A stretch of DNA of 64,000 nt from an uncultured Duncaniella sp. (GTDB lineage: Bacteria; Bacteroidota; Bacteroidia; Bacteroidales; Muribaculaceae). Both the position numbers and the translations under genes were made by a program. Position 1 is the stretch's first letter. Every line of letters starts with the position of its first letter. Of the stretch, positions 33,426 through 42,165 are shown one piece after another. The notes below the pieces were generated by a model. It ran no database searches, had not been told where the DNA came from, and saw only the letters and a program-made list of their open reading frames with translations. The DNA is taken from NCBI GenBank assembly GCA_910577335.1, contig CAJTMJ010000002.1:1-64000 (forward strand). The letters are read 5' to 3'.

Positions 33426-33748
33426 TTGCGGGACGCCTTAAATATCGATTGCAGCTTTATAAGCCGGAAGAAAGTGCCGGTAAGTTCGGCATGGAAGCGA
33501 GTAGTTACACCGAAAGCAGGACTATAAGGGCGGAACGTGTCAATATCAGGGGTGATCGTCGGATTGAGCTTCATGAGATTTATCCCGACTACAAGGTGAC
33601 ATACCGTGTCCGTTCGTCCCATTCGGACATTACTGAAGGATGGCGATTACGGGAGGTCGGTACTTCCATGCTATTTGAAGTCTGCAACGTGATTCCTGAT
33701 AAGGAACGAGGACTGTTAACTCTTGAGTGCGAAAAAGTCAATGAATAA
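33422..33748 (+). CDS. phage head closure / head-tail joining protein
   Basis: 108 aa. IAGRLKYRLQLYKPEESAGKFGMEASSYTESRTIRAERV matches the beta-barrel head-closure (SPP1 gp16-like) family. It seals the connector after packaging. Coupled on both sides by overlaps. Confidence 0.85.
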   Translation: MIAGRLKYRLQLYKPEESAGKFGMEASSYTESRTIRAERVNIRGDRRIELHEIYPDYKVTYRVRSSHSDITEGWRLREVGTSMLFEVCNVIPDKERGLLTLECEKVNE

Positions 33749-34319
33749 ATCAATCAAAGATTTAAATACACTTAGCAAGCAGTTTTCTGACTTGGCAAAA
33801 GAGCTCACACCTCAGGAACTTGCAAAAGCCATGCGTGGTGGTATCAGGATGGAAGCTAAAAGGATCAGAGATAAGGCCCGTGACAAAGCGATGGAGACAG
33901 CCGCAGCGCACCAGCTTAAAGTTAATGACACCTTCCGTGAGGGCATACGCATGACAGTGCCGAAGAATTTGACAGGCTTTGAGATTACGACAGTTCCCAA
34001 GAAAGGCAAGGGATATAAGACTGGTAAAGGCGGATTAAAACCCATAGCACTTTGGGCTGATACCGGTACTGACGAACGAAACACTTCCACATTCAAAATT
34101 TGGGGTGGCAAGAGAATTTCAAAATATAAAATTCTCGGCGGTCGTAAAATGATGCGCAAACGCAAAGGTCATTATACCGGTAAAATGATGGGTAAGAAAG
34201 GCGGTGCTCTTAAGTTCATGGAAAGTACCGAGCGCACCGAGCTTCCCGGAGCTGAGACACGAATCTCAAAAAACATGGGTGATGTTGTAGTACGAATTGC
34301 TTTAAAGAAATTGAAATGA
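33741..34319 (+). CDS. HK97 gp10-like tail completion protein
   Basis: 192 aa from ATG 33741 (8-nt overlap with the head-closure gene; a TTG at 33723 is the alternative). LAKAMRGGIRMEAKRIRDKARDKAMETAAAH then a Lys/Gly-rich segment and MESTERTELPGAETRISKNMGDVVVRIALKKL fit the gp10 family. Its last 225 nt (from 34095) are the start of a tandem duplication and recur at 34885-35109. Confidence 0.8.
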   Translation: MNKSIKDLNTLSKQFSDLAKELTPQELAKAMRGGIRMEAKRIRDKARDKAMETAAAHQLKVNDTFREGIRMTVPKNLTGFEITTVPKKGKGYKTGKGGLKPIALWADTGTDERNTSTFKIWGGKRISKYKILGGRKMMRKRKGHYTGKMMGKKGGALKFMESTERTELPGAETRISKNMGDVVVRIALKKLK

Positions 34320-34884
34320 AAAGGACATCATTGAGCGCAGGTCTCTTCATCCCTTCATTGCTTAAGCATGGGGGTGTTAACGAACGTGTGTATCCGTGTG
34401 CGGCTACAGCTGAGACAAAAGCTCCGTATGTGGTATTCGCCCGGAAATCACAAACAGGTGAGCCTGTCAAAGGTGCTGACGGAGCCGACGGTGTTGTGAT
34501 ATGTCTTTGGTGCTATCATTCCGATTATGAAATGTCAATAGAGCTCGCCGAGAAAGTGCGTAGTTCCATCGAGGGGAAACAGGCTTCAACCGAAAACCTG
34601 AAACTAAGAAGCGCAGTGATGGTCAACAGTTCTGAGGGATGGGTCGATGACTCCTACCTTCAGTACATGGAATTTAAATTAAAAATCAACTAAACACTAA
34701 AAATTATGGCAGAAGGAGAAGTAGTTGTAGCAGAAGGGGGTTATGTTAATGGATCAGACATGCTGCTTTGCATAAACGGTAAGGCGATTGGTCATTGCTC
34801 CTCGCACACAACCACATTCAATGCGGAGACAAAAGAGCGGGCAGTCAAGCCGGTCGCCTCATTTGCCCAAACAGCAGGGCAAAT
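34095..34884 (+). repeat. tandem duplication, copy 1 (790 bp)
   Basis: Begins inside the gp10-like gene at AAAATTTGGGG, contains a full DUF3168 gene and the first part of the tail-tube gene, and ends at GGGCAAAT. Identical to copy 2 except for one extra T (ATTTGCCC, 34861-34868, against ATTGCCC at 35651). Confidence 0.9.
34316..34693 (+). CDS. DUF3168-like tail terminator/completion protein, copy 1
   Basis: 125 aa. Residues 10-60 (LFIPSLLKHGGVNERVYPCAATAETKAPYVVFAR) and the later LELRSAVMVNSSEGW-like strand fit DUF3168 (gp17/U-like tail terminators). Overlaps the gp10-like gene by 4 nt. An identical protein is encoded at 35106. Confidence 0.8.
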   Translation: MKRTSLSAGLFIPSLLKHGGVNERVYPCAATAETKAPYVVFARKSQTGEPVKGADGADGVVICLWCYHSDYEMSIELAEKVRSSIEGKQASTENLKLRSAVMVNSSEGWVDDSYLQYMEFKLKIN

Positions 34885-34942
34885 AAAATTTGGGGTGGCA
34901 AGAGAATTTCAAAATATAAAATTCTCGGCGGTCGTAAAATGA
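34706..34942 (+). pseudogene. truncated tail-tube protein gene (duplication copy 1)
   Basis: The first 52 residues equal the tail-tube protein encoded at 35496, up to KPVAS. An extra T at about 34862 shifts the frame (FAQTAGQ in place of LPKQQGK), and the duplication junction at 34884/34885 then joins it to out-of-frame gp10-like sequence, giving a 78-aa product. It cannot be a functional tube subunit. Confidence 0.8.
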
Positions 34943-35109
34943 TGCGCAAACGCAAAGGTCATTATACCGGTAAAATGATGGGTAAGAAAGGCGGTGCTCT
35001 TAAGTTCATGGAAAGTACCGAGCGCACCGAGCTTCCCGGAGCTGAGACACGAATCTCAAAAAACATGGGTGATGTTGTAGTACGAATTGCTTTAAAGAAA
35101 TTGAAATGA
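34885..35109 (+). pseudogene. 3' fragment of the gp10-like gene
   Basis: Encodes the last ~73 residues of the gp10-like protein (KIWGGKRISKYKILGG to ALKKLK) fused at its 5' end to out-of-frame tail-tube sequence. A duplication by-product without its own start region. Confidence 0.8.
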
Positions 35110-35483
35110 AAAGGACATCATTGAGCGCAGGTCTCTTCATCCCTTCATTGCTTAAGCATGGGGGTGTTAACGAACGTGTGTATCCGTGTGCGGCTACAGC
35201 TGAGACAAAAGCTCCGTATGTGGTATTCGCCCGGAAATCACAAACAGGTGAGCCTGTCAAAGGTGCTGACGGAGCCGACGGTGTTGTGATATGTCTTTGG
35301 TGCTATCATTCCGATTATGAAATGTCAATAGAGCTCGCCGAGAAAGTGCGTAGTTCCATCGAGGGGAAACAGGCTTCAACCGAAAACCTGAAACTAAGAA
35401 GCGCAGTGATGGTCAACAGTTCTGAGGGATGGGTCGATGACTCCTACCTTCAGTACATGGAATTTAAATTAAAAATCAACTAA
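35106..35483 (+). CDS. DUF3168-like tail terminator/completion protein, copy 2
   Basis: 125 aa, identical to the protein at 34316. This copy lies directly upstream of the intact tail-tube gene and keeps the ancestral spacing, so either copy could supply the function. Confidence 0.8.
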   Translation: MKRTSLSAGLFIPSLLKHGGVNERVYPCAATAETKAPYVVFARKSQTGEPVKGADGADGVVICLWCYHSDYEMSIELAEKVRSSIEGKQASTENLKLRSAVMVNSSEGWVDDSYLQYMEFKLKIN

Positions 35484-35495
35484 ACACTAAAAATT

Positions 35496-35960
35496 ATGGC
35501 AGAAGGAGAAGTAGTTGTAGCAGAAGGGGGTTATGTTAATGGATCAGACATGCTGCTTTGCATAAACGGTAAGGCGATTGGTCATTGCTCCTCGCACACA
35601 ACCACATTCAATGCGGAGACAAAAGAGCGGGCAGTCAAGCCGGTCGCCTCATTGCCCAAACAGCAGGGCAAATGGAAAAACAAGACAGTGTCCGGGATGA
35701 GTCTTTCCGTAAGTGCGGAAGGACTGTGCTTCTATAAGGAGACAGAAAACGGATACAAGGAAAGTCTTGCGCTTGCGGCTAAAGGCGACAGCGTGGATGT
35801 GAAATGTATGGAACGTGGCTCGGAAGCCCCGTATCTTGAAGGTAAGTTCATCATCACCTCGCTTGAACGCACGGATCCAGCGCAGGATGATTCCACTTAT
35901 TCAATTTCACTTGAGAATGACGGTATGCCTACCACATTCGATTCTGAGGTCCTATCATGA
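35496..35960 (+). CDS. major tail-tube protein
   Basis: 154 aa. GSDMLLCINGKAIGHCSSHTTTFNAETKERAVKP, GMSLSVSAEGLCFYKETENGYKESLAL and a C-terminal TYSISLENDGMPTTF fit the two-sheet tail-tube fold of siphophages (TP901-1/phi13 type). Comes before the tail-assembly chaperone and tape-measure genes. Its 5' part is duplicated at 34706. Confidence 0.8.
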   Translation: MAEGEVVVAEGGYVNGSDMLLCINGKAIGHCSSHTTTFNAETKERAVKPVASLPKQQGKWKNKTVSGMSLSVSAEGLCFYKETENGYKESLALAAKGDSVDVKCMERGSEAPYLEGKFIITSLERTDPAQDDSTYSISLENDGMPTTFDSEVLS

Positions 35961-36031
35961 CACCGGCGGTGCCGTCGTCAGGCTAAATTCCGGCGGCACC
36001 GCATTAAAAACATACACTAACGAAATCGGCT

Positions 36032-36343
36032 ATGAAAGATTTTGAAATAAAAATAAAGGGGGTTAAATATCCGTGTCGCATAACGCTGAGGGCAATGCTT
36101 AAATTCAAGCAGCTCACAGGGCGTGACTGGGGAAACCTCGACGGCAACGGCGTGACTGACATGATCACGTTCCTTTGGTGTTGCGTATGGGCGGCGTGCG
36201 CCACTGAGGAGAAGGAGTTCCCTTATGATCTTGATGAGTTCACGGGGCACCTTGACAGTTCAGTATTCGCAAAATGGATGGCGTACCTGTCGGATTCAAA
36301 CAAAAGGGAAAACAATGCCGATGAGGATAAAAAAAAAGTGTGA
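36032..36343 (+). CDS. tail assembly chaperone, upstream ORF (gpG-like)
   Basis: 103 aa. Small acidic helical protein (CRITLRAMLKFKQLTGRDWG, TFLWCCVWAACATEEKEFPYDLDEF) placed between tail tube and tape measure, where the chaperone always sits. The end of the ORF is A9 (36329-36337) followed by GTGTGA; the next ORF is in the -1 frame, so a programmed frameshift is likely. Confidence 0.7.
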   Translation: MKDFEIKIKGVKYPCRITLRAMLKFKQLTGRDWGNLDGNGVTDMITFLWCCVWAACATEEKEFPYDLDEFTGHLDSSVFAKWMAYLSDSNKRENNADEDKKKV

Positions 36344-36729
36344 CTATCGAGGACCTTCTTTCTTTCGGACTTGTCGAGGTCGGGATATGCAGGGATGATC
36401 TTCTATCAATGTCAGTTGATGAGTTTGTGGCAATGCAGAAAACGTATATCGAAAAGAGGCGTTCCGAGGCTTATGATAGATGGGATAGATTACGCACCCT
36501 TGCGGCAATCGTGATACAACCGCATTGCAAGCGCAAAATCACACCCCGGCAACTTCTTCCACTCCCGGGAGACAAACAAAAAAAGCCACATAAAAATGCG
36601 GCAGAAAAGGTTGAACGGAGCACAGCGACCCGGTTCAGTGAATTGGTGGGAGCAGTTAAAACCAGCTGCGGGGATCAGCTCCAGTCCAAGGTTTGTCCCA
36701 GTCATCGAATATTTTCCACATCATCATGA
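36340..36729 (+). CDS. tail assembly chaperone, downstream ORF (T-like, -1 frame)
   Basis: 129 aa if started at GTG 36340, which overlaps the previous stop. More probably translated as the C-terminal part of a -1 frameshift product via the A9 run. Contains LLSFGLVEVGICRDDLLSMSVDEF and KTYIEKRRSEAYDRWDRLRTLAAIVIQPH. The last 74 nt overlap an opposite-strand gene (36656-36886); the residues after about 105 look less protein-like, and the true end is uncertain. Confidence 0.6.
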   Translation: MTIEDLLSFGLVEVGICRDDLLSMSVDEFVAMQKTYIEKRRSEAYDRWDRLRTLAAIVIQPHCKRKITPRQLLPLPGDKQKKPHKNAAEKVERSTATRFSELVGAVKTSCGDQLQSKVCPSHRIFSTSS

Positions 36730-36886
36730 CAGGAACTCCAATGAGCGGGAAGAGAATTATATATACAGGGATAAACAGCCATAGGCTGATGTTCGGGTTC
36801 GGATTAGTCACTATCGGCATGATAAACATGAATAGATAGTACACCACCGTGATTACATAGAGTATATATTTTACAAACTTTTTCAT
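36656..36886 (-). CDS. antisense small membrane protein in the tail operon
   Basis: 76 aa, start ATG at 36886 preceded (minus strand) by AAAAGGAG at ideal spacing; the frame is open to 36985. Two or three TM helices: YILYVITVVYYLFMFIMP and WLFIPVYIILFPLIGVPVMMMW, with a charged tail. AT-richer than its neighbours and transcribed against the late operon. This resembles a phage moron; a membrane-based exclusion role is possible but unproven. Confidence 0.55.
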   Translation of the reverse strand: MKKFVKYILYVITVVYYLFMFIMPIVTNPNPNISLWLFIPVYIILFPLIGVPVMMMWKIFDDWDKPWTGADPRSWF

Positions 36887-36978
36887 AATCATCTCCTTTT
36901 CACAAAATAACAAAAAAATAATCATAATTGCAAACGCAATTATGAAGTATAATCCAAATTGACCAATTTTTTCATCAA

Positions 36979-39894
36979 ATGGCAAAAGCTAAGACAATAG
37001 AGTTAGGTATAAAATTCGATACCAACGGCAAGGAAATCCTTGGGAAGCTTGCCATAGATTCCAAGCAGCTTGCGGACACGATAGCTTCCGTGAATAAACA
37101 GGCGAAGGATTTCCAAAAGCAGATGAGCGATTGGGGATTTATGGCTCAAGGTCTTGATCAGGCTGTTGGTTTGGTTAAAGGGTTGGAGAATGCCATTGGT
37201 GACATAACTGCTAAATATGAAAGTTTCGACAAGTCAATGCGAGCCGCTAACACAATGGCTGGAAAAAGCGGCAAGGAACTCGACAATCTAAAAGAATCTG
37301 TGAGGGAGTTGTCAAAGGAAGTGCCTGTCGCACGTGACGCTTTGGCGAACGGTCTGTATCAGGTCATTTCAAACGGTGTCCCTGAGGATAACTGGATGGA
37401 ATTCCTTGAGAAGTCTGCCCGGTCATCCGTGGGCGGTATAGCTGATTTGGGGCAGACTGTCACCGTAACGTCAACAATACTCAAAAACTATGCGCTTGAC
37501 TGGGAAAAAGCCGGTGAAATTCAGGATAAGATACAGCTTACGGCTAAAAACGGCGTGACATCATTTGAGCAATTGGCTGCGGCTTTGCCGAGGGTGTCGG
37601 GCAACGCTTCGGCTCTCGGGGTGAGCGTGGACGAGTTGATGGCTTCATTTGCGACTCTCACAGGCGTGTCGGGCAACACCGCCGAGGTCTCCACCCAGCT
37701 TGCCGCAGTGTTCACAGCGTTGCTAAAGCCATCTAAGGAAGCGTCAACCCTTGCAGCAGAGATGGGAATCCAATTTGATGCCGCATCAATCAAAGCGGCT
37801 GGAGGGTTCAGCAACTTCCTCACTAAACTAAAGGATAGCGTGGCTGCTTATTCAGCAGCAAGCGGTGAGCTTGAACAGTCGGTTATGGCAAAATTGTTCG
37901 GCTCTGCGGAGTCGCTCAGAGCGTTAGGTCCTCTTATGGGAAACCTCTCTGAAAAATTCGGAGAGAATGTTGATGCCATGGTGGAAAGTGCCGGTACCAT
38001 GGATACCGCTTTTGAGGAAATGGCAGGAAGTGCCGATGCTCAAAGGCAAGTTTGGGAGAATATGTACGCTTCCATAATGGATAATGTGGGGGTGATAGCG
38101 CAATGCACTAAGTCAACGTTATATTGGCTTAGTGTAATAGGTGAAGCCGGTGTCGGAACCACAAAAATAGTAACTTTAGTCAAAAATTTCAATATCGTCG
38201 CCACTGCCAGTACCGTGAAAACACGCATACTCGCAGTTAGTCTTTCTGCGTATGGCGTTGTTTCCGGAAGGTCAGCCGCCACACAGAGACTTTTAAACCA
38301 AGCTATGGCTGAGGGCGCGATTTCCGGAACGGCTTTAAAAGTTGCGTTACGAGGTTTAATGATCGCAAGCGGGGTAGGGGCTGTTATGGTCGCTTTGGGA
38401 TATGCCGTCAGCTTTTTCATGGATAAGGCTGATGAAGCAACGGAGTCAGTTGACAAATTACATGAAGCCAAAGAGGAATTTGTGAGAGTGGCTGGGAATG
38501 CGAGGGTTGAATTAGACAATGAGGCTAAACGTCTAAAGATTCTTATGGAATCTACAGATAACACTACCGGGGCAGTGAAAAGGCTCAATGACCAATATGG
38601 CTCAATATTCGGCAATCATAAGACAGCAGCGGAATGGTATGATATATTAACAAGAAAATCAGCAGATTATGCCGATATGCTCGGTTATGAAGCACAAATG
38701 AAATTGTTGGCATCTCAGAATGCGGAAGATCAATTACGTTATGACGAGAGCGTCAGGGAGCAATCTAAGTGGATGAAAGAAAACAGAGATGAGTGGCATG
38801 AACGACGTGACCCTGAAGGCATATCCTATTACACAAGCAACAATGCTGAATTTAAAAAATTTGAAAAAGAACAGTCTGACTTAATTAACGGAATCGAAAA
38901 ACGTAACAAAAAGCTTGAGGATGCTATCGCCCATAAAAACGATATTATGCGTCGAAGTGGCATAAAACTACCAGCTCTGATTGATTCCCCCATAGAAACT
39001 CCATTATCACACGAAGGTAATGGGAAAACTGATAAAAATAAAAATAAAAAAATAACCGTTAATCCTGAGATCCCAGCCGGTTCTCTTGCGGAGATTTCAA
39101 AGCGTATAAGTGACATCGAGGCTAAGATCAAGCTTGCTGTCGATAAGGAAAGCGGTGCGGCATTGCAGCGAGAGCTGGACTTGTTGACAGAGAAAAAACG
39201 CAGTATCGAAATTTCATATAAGTTCCCAAATTTCAAAGAAACGGAATTGCCTGAGGTCAGTACTTTGCCTACAGAGATAGCCACAATAGATATCAAGACA
39301 TTGGATTCGCTATCTCCTGAGATTAAATCTGCGAGAGATAGGCTGGAGGAGCTTAGAAAAGAAGGGGAGCTGACAAAGGAAGAATTGTCAGGAGCCATTG
39401 GTACTATTTCCGGAGCGTTCTATCGGTTAGGGGATGCGATAGGAGGCACTGCGGATCAGTGGCTACAATATGCTGCGAACGTGACACAGGCTGTCTCCAC
39501 AGCTATCCCTCAAATATTGACACTTATAGAGCTTCATAAAAAAAGCAAAAATGAAGCTACCGGTGATGCGGCTGCAAAAGCGGCTTCTTCAGTAGCTGAT
39601 ATTCCGTTTGTCGGTCCGGCTATGGCTGTGGCTGCTGTTGCGTCAGTGATAGCGGCTATGGCTTCAATCCCGAAATTCGCTGATGGCGGTATTGCCTTTG
39701 GTCCGACTTTGGGGCTCTTCGGTGAGTATGCAGGGGCTTCCAACAATCCGGAAGTCGTGGCACCTCTCGATAAATTGAGAACACTTCTCAATCTTTCCGG
39801 TGAGTCCGGAGGTGGTGTGGTCAAATTTAAAATAGACGGTCGCACACTTGTAGGTGTATTGGAAAAAGAAACTAATTATAGAAAGAGAAACTGA
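36979..39894 (+). CDS. phage tail tape measure protein
   Basis: 971 aa. N-terminal coiled regions (LAIDSKQLADTIASVNKQAKDFQKQM), the PhageMin_Tail core (SKEVPVARDALANGLYQVISNGV, GVTSFEQLAAALPRVSGNASALGVSVDELMASFATLTGVSGNTAEVSTQLAAVF, about 120-250), hydrophobic segments near 450-480 (LMIASGVGAVMVALGYAVSFFM) and 870-900, and coiled coils between. It sets tail length and may assist DNA entry. The size implies a tail of roughly 140-150 nm by the usual 0.15 nm per residue rule. Confidence 0.92.
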   Translation: MAKAKTIELGIKFDTNGKEILGKLAIDSKQLADTIASVNKQAKDFQKQMSDWGFMAQGLDQAVGLVKGLENAIGDITAKYESFDKSMRAANTMAGKSGKELDNLKESVRELSKEVPVARDALANGLYQVISNGVPEDNWMEFLEKSARSSVGGIADLGQTVTVTSTILKNYALDWEKAGEIQDKIQLTAKNGVTSFEQLAAALPRVSGNASALGVSVDELMASFATLTGVSGNTAEVSTQLAAVFTALLKPSKEASTLAAEMGIQFDAASIKAAGGFSNFLTKLKDSVAAYSAASGELEQSVMAKLFGSAESLRALGPLMGNLSEKFGENVDAMVESAGTMDTAFEEMAGSADAQRQVWENMYASIMDNVGVIAQCTKSTLYWLSVIGEAGVGTTKIVTLVKNFNIVATASTVKTRILAVSLSAYGVVSGRSAATQRLLNQAMAEGAISGTALKVALRGLMIASGVGAVMVALGYAVSFFMDKADEATESVDKLHEAKEEFVRVAGNARVELDNEAKRLKILMESTDNTTGAVKRLNDQYGSIFGNHKTAAEWYDILTRKSADYADMLGYEAQMKLLASQNAEDQLRYDESVREQSKWMKENRDEWHERRDPEGISYYTSNNAEFKKFEKEQSDLINGIEKRNKKLEDAIAHKNDIMRRSGIKLPALIDSPIETPLSHEGNGKTDKNKNKKITVNPEIPAGSLAEISKRISDIEAKIKLAVDKESGAALQRELDLLTEKKRSIEISYKFPNFKETELPEVSTLPTEIATIDIKTLDSLSPEIKSARDRLEELRKEGELTKEELSGAIGTISGAFYRLGDAIGGTADQWLQYAANVTQAVSTAIPQILTLIELHKKSKNEATGDAAAKAASSVADIPFVGPAMAVAAVASVIAAMASIPKFADGGIAFGPTLGLFGEYAGASNNPEVVAPLDKLRTLLNLSGESGGGVVKFKIDGRTLVGVLEKETNYRKRN

Positions 39895-42164
39895 TGGCTA
39901 AGCAGTTAAGATATATGGGCGAATTCCTCAGCCGTGCCGGTGTGACATGGCATGTGGAGATATTGCAGGAAGCGGACGAAGCGTTTGCTTCTGTAGGCTC
40001 GCTTGATTTTGAAGCTGACGAGGCTCTTGTGATAGAGTGGAATCGCTCTGACAAGGAGTCGGTTATCTGTGGAAGCGGTGCGACTCTTAGAATCATTAGC
40101 CCCGGTGACAGAACATACGAGGATTTATATACGATCATTCCCGGACGCATACGCATGGACGTGTACCGTGATGGGTCATTATACTGGAGTGGTATGCTTG
40201 ATCCTGAGTTCTACGAGGAGCCCTACGAGAAAGCCGATAATTATACCGTGTCGCTCACTTTCTCCGACTTCGGAATACTTGACCGGCTGAAATATGATAT
40301 GTCGGGGATGAAAACTTTGCAAGAGATTGTAACCTCATGTGTGACACGCAGCGGCATAAACACAACCATTGACGAATCTCTAATAAGCACAAGCCTGACA
40401 CCCGGAGGTGACGCCATGTCACTTGCCGATCTGAAAGTCAGAAGTGACAACTTCTATGACGAGGACGGCGAGGCGATGACGCTTGAAGAGGTGATGAAAG
40501 GTGTGTTGCAGCCCTTGGGCTTGCGCATAATCCAACGAGCCGGTAAAGTGTATGTGCATGACCTTAACGCCTTATATATGTCCGCACCTGTGAGTCAGGT
40601 GGAGTGGAATGGCGACAGCCAAACCATGGGAACAGACAAGGTGTATAACAACGCCAAGATTACTTGGAACACTTACGTGCAGTCGAGCGAGCTCACCGAC
40701 GAGGAGTGGTGGGAAGGTGAGGTAGATCCCAATTTCACAGCCCTTAATTCCCTCGGCGGTAAAGACCCATATTCAACCACAGTGCCGTTCAGCACAGTGC
40801 GTGTGTTCTCGTACCATTACGGAAGCAACCCCCGTGACGTTGACATCAGGACTGATTACACCGCTACCGGCTTCTCTTTGTGGACTTCTCCTGATGGTAA
40901 AAATGCTACTCTCAAAGATTCATCTGTGCGGTTCTTTAAGTTAGTTCCACAAAATGAAGGCTCAGAGAGTGAAGGCGTAGCTATCACATGGGTGTCAACT
41001 GCCGTGTCTTTGCCATCCGATACCAACAAAGACTTTGCGATTCAGAATAACGGATTTTACACCAGTCTACCCGGCATCATGGGAGTTGCGGGCACACCAC
41101 TGTTTTCAACCGTACCCTGCTGGATACCTCCTGTGTCAAAAGTATTGGATCTGCATATAACATTGGAGACTCTCATTGACCCAAGAATCAATTTCTTCAA
41201 CGAAGCGGAGAATTTTCACACGGAAGATGCTTTTATGAAGATCCGTTACGAGAAGGCGTTTTATGATGACTGGAAAAAGAATGGCAATTTTGTCTTTGTC
41301 CCGGTTAGGGTACTTTTCAACGCCGATGACGGAAGTGTGTATTGCTGGGACAATCGAGCCACTGTCAACGGAAGTTATAATGTGAAATCGATAGAGCTGT
41401 CTAAAGGACAATGGGTGTCGTACACCGGCGCAGAGTTTGGCTATCTATCATATTATGATCCGAAAGATAGAAAATACAGCTGCGGAGTTCTCGGATGGCA
41501 GCGCAACCGCCCTGCTATAAATCCTCATGACGAGACGCTTACAGTGGCAATGCAACAGGCGACAGGGCAATATATACCTTATCCGCAATTCGGCTCAAAA
41601 GGCGGCACTCTCACTGTGGAGGTGCTGTCGGGCTGGGTGGTTACAAATCAAAGGAGCGAGGATAAAAGCGCACTCATGCGTGACGGCAAGATGGAATGGG
41701 CTATGTGCAAAATCCCGTCTGTCGAGATAGTCAACACCTCATTGTTTGACAAGGAAATCAACACCGATGATGTCGAATACAACGCCGAGATCAACACCGA
41801 TGCAAAAGAGCCCTATGAGATTGAGACCATTTGCGGGAGCTCCGCCGAAGGTGTGCCTACCGCAAGGGGCGCATATTTCAACGCTACGACAGGTGCGCAG
41901 GTAACTGCCCTGACACGTGCCGGACGCACATCTCAGGTGGAAGATCTTTTAATCGGCACACTGTTTAGCCAATTTGGCTCACGCCACACTAAGCTGTCGG
42001 GTGAGATGGAGATTCTTAAAGGCGGCTTGGGCGTGTATACCGAGGCAAACCAGCAATCTAAGAAATTCATGGTCACTGATGAGGTGCAGGATGTCATAAC
42101 CGACACGAGCGATGCGACTATAACTGAACTTCGCCCTGACGAATACAAGAAGAAGGAGGTATAA
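39894..42164 (+). CDS. tail-tip/baseplate hub protein
   Basis: 756 aa, starting on the last base of the tape-measure stop. The N-terminal part (SLDFEADEALVIEWNRSDKESVICGSGATLRIISPGDRTYEDL, GRIRMDVYRDGSLYWSGMLDPEFYEEPYE) is a beta-rich tail-tip pattern common in Bacteroidetes phages; I infer a Dit/Tal-like role from position. Later regions are beta-rich without named domains. Confidence 0.65.
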   Translation: MAKQLRYMGEFLSRAGVTWHVEILQEADEAFASVGSLDFEADEALVIEWNRSDKESVICGSGATLRIISPGDRTYEDLYTIIPGRIRMDVYRDGSLYWSGMLDPEFYEEPYEKADNYTVSLTFSDFGILDRLKYDMSGMKTLQEIVTSCVTRSGINTTIDESLISTSLTPGGDAMSLADLKVRSDNFYDEDGEAMTLEEVMKGVLQPLGLRIIQRAGKVYVHDLNALYMSAPVSQVEWNGDSQTMGTDKVYNNAKITWNTYVQSSELTDEEWWEGEVDPNFTALNSLGGKDPYSTTVPFSTVRVFSYHYGSNPRDVDIRTDYTATGFSLWTSPDGKNATLKDSSVRFFKLVPQNEGSESEGVAITWVSTAVSLPSDTNKDFAIQNNGFYTSLPGIMGVAGTPLFSTVPCWIPPVSKVLDLHITLETLIDPRINFFNEAENFHTEDAFMKIRYEKAFYDDWKKNGNFVFVPVRVLFNADDGSVYCWDNRATVNGSYNVKSIELSKGQWVSYTGAEFGYLSYYDPKDRKYSCGVLGWQRNRPAINPHDETLTVAMQQATGQYIPYPQFGSKGGTLTVEVLSGWVVTNQRSEDKSALMRDGKMEWAMCKIPSVEIVNTSLFDKEINTDDVEYNAEINTDAKEPYEIETICGSSAEGVPTARGAYFNATTGAQVTALTRAGRTSQVEDLLIGTLFSQFGSRHTKLSGEMEILKGGLGVYTEANQQSKKFMVTDEVQDVITDTSDATITELRPDEYKKKEV

Positions 42165-42165
42165 A

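Larger units (their letters stand above)
34885..35673 (+). repeat. tandem duplication, copy 2 (789 bp)
   Basis: Same sequence as 34095-34884 minus one T. It leads directly into the intact remainder of the tail-tube gene. Confidence 0.9.

Noticed and set aside
36596..36784. 62-aa forward frame (NWWEQLKPAAGISSSP...)
   Set aside because: Reads somewhat like protein and could be a further-shifted chaperone tail, but needs a second frameshift without a slippery site; not called as a gene.
38040..38615. 191-aa minus-strand frame
   Set aside because: Antisense to the tape measure gene; no recognisable domain.
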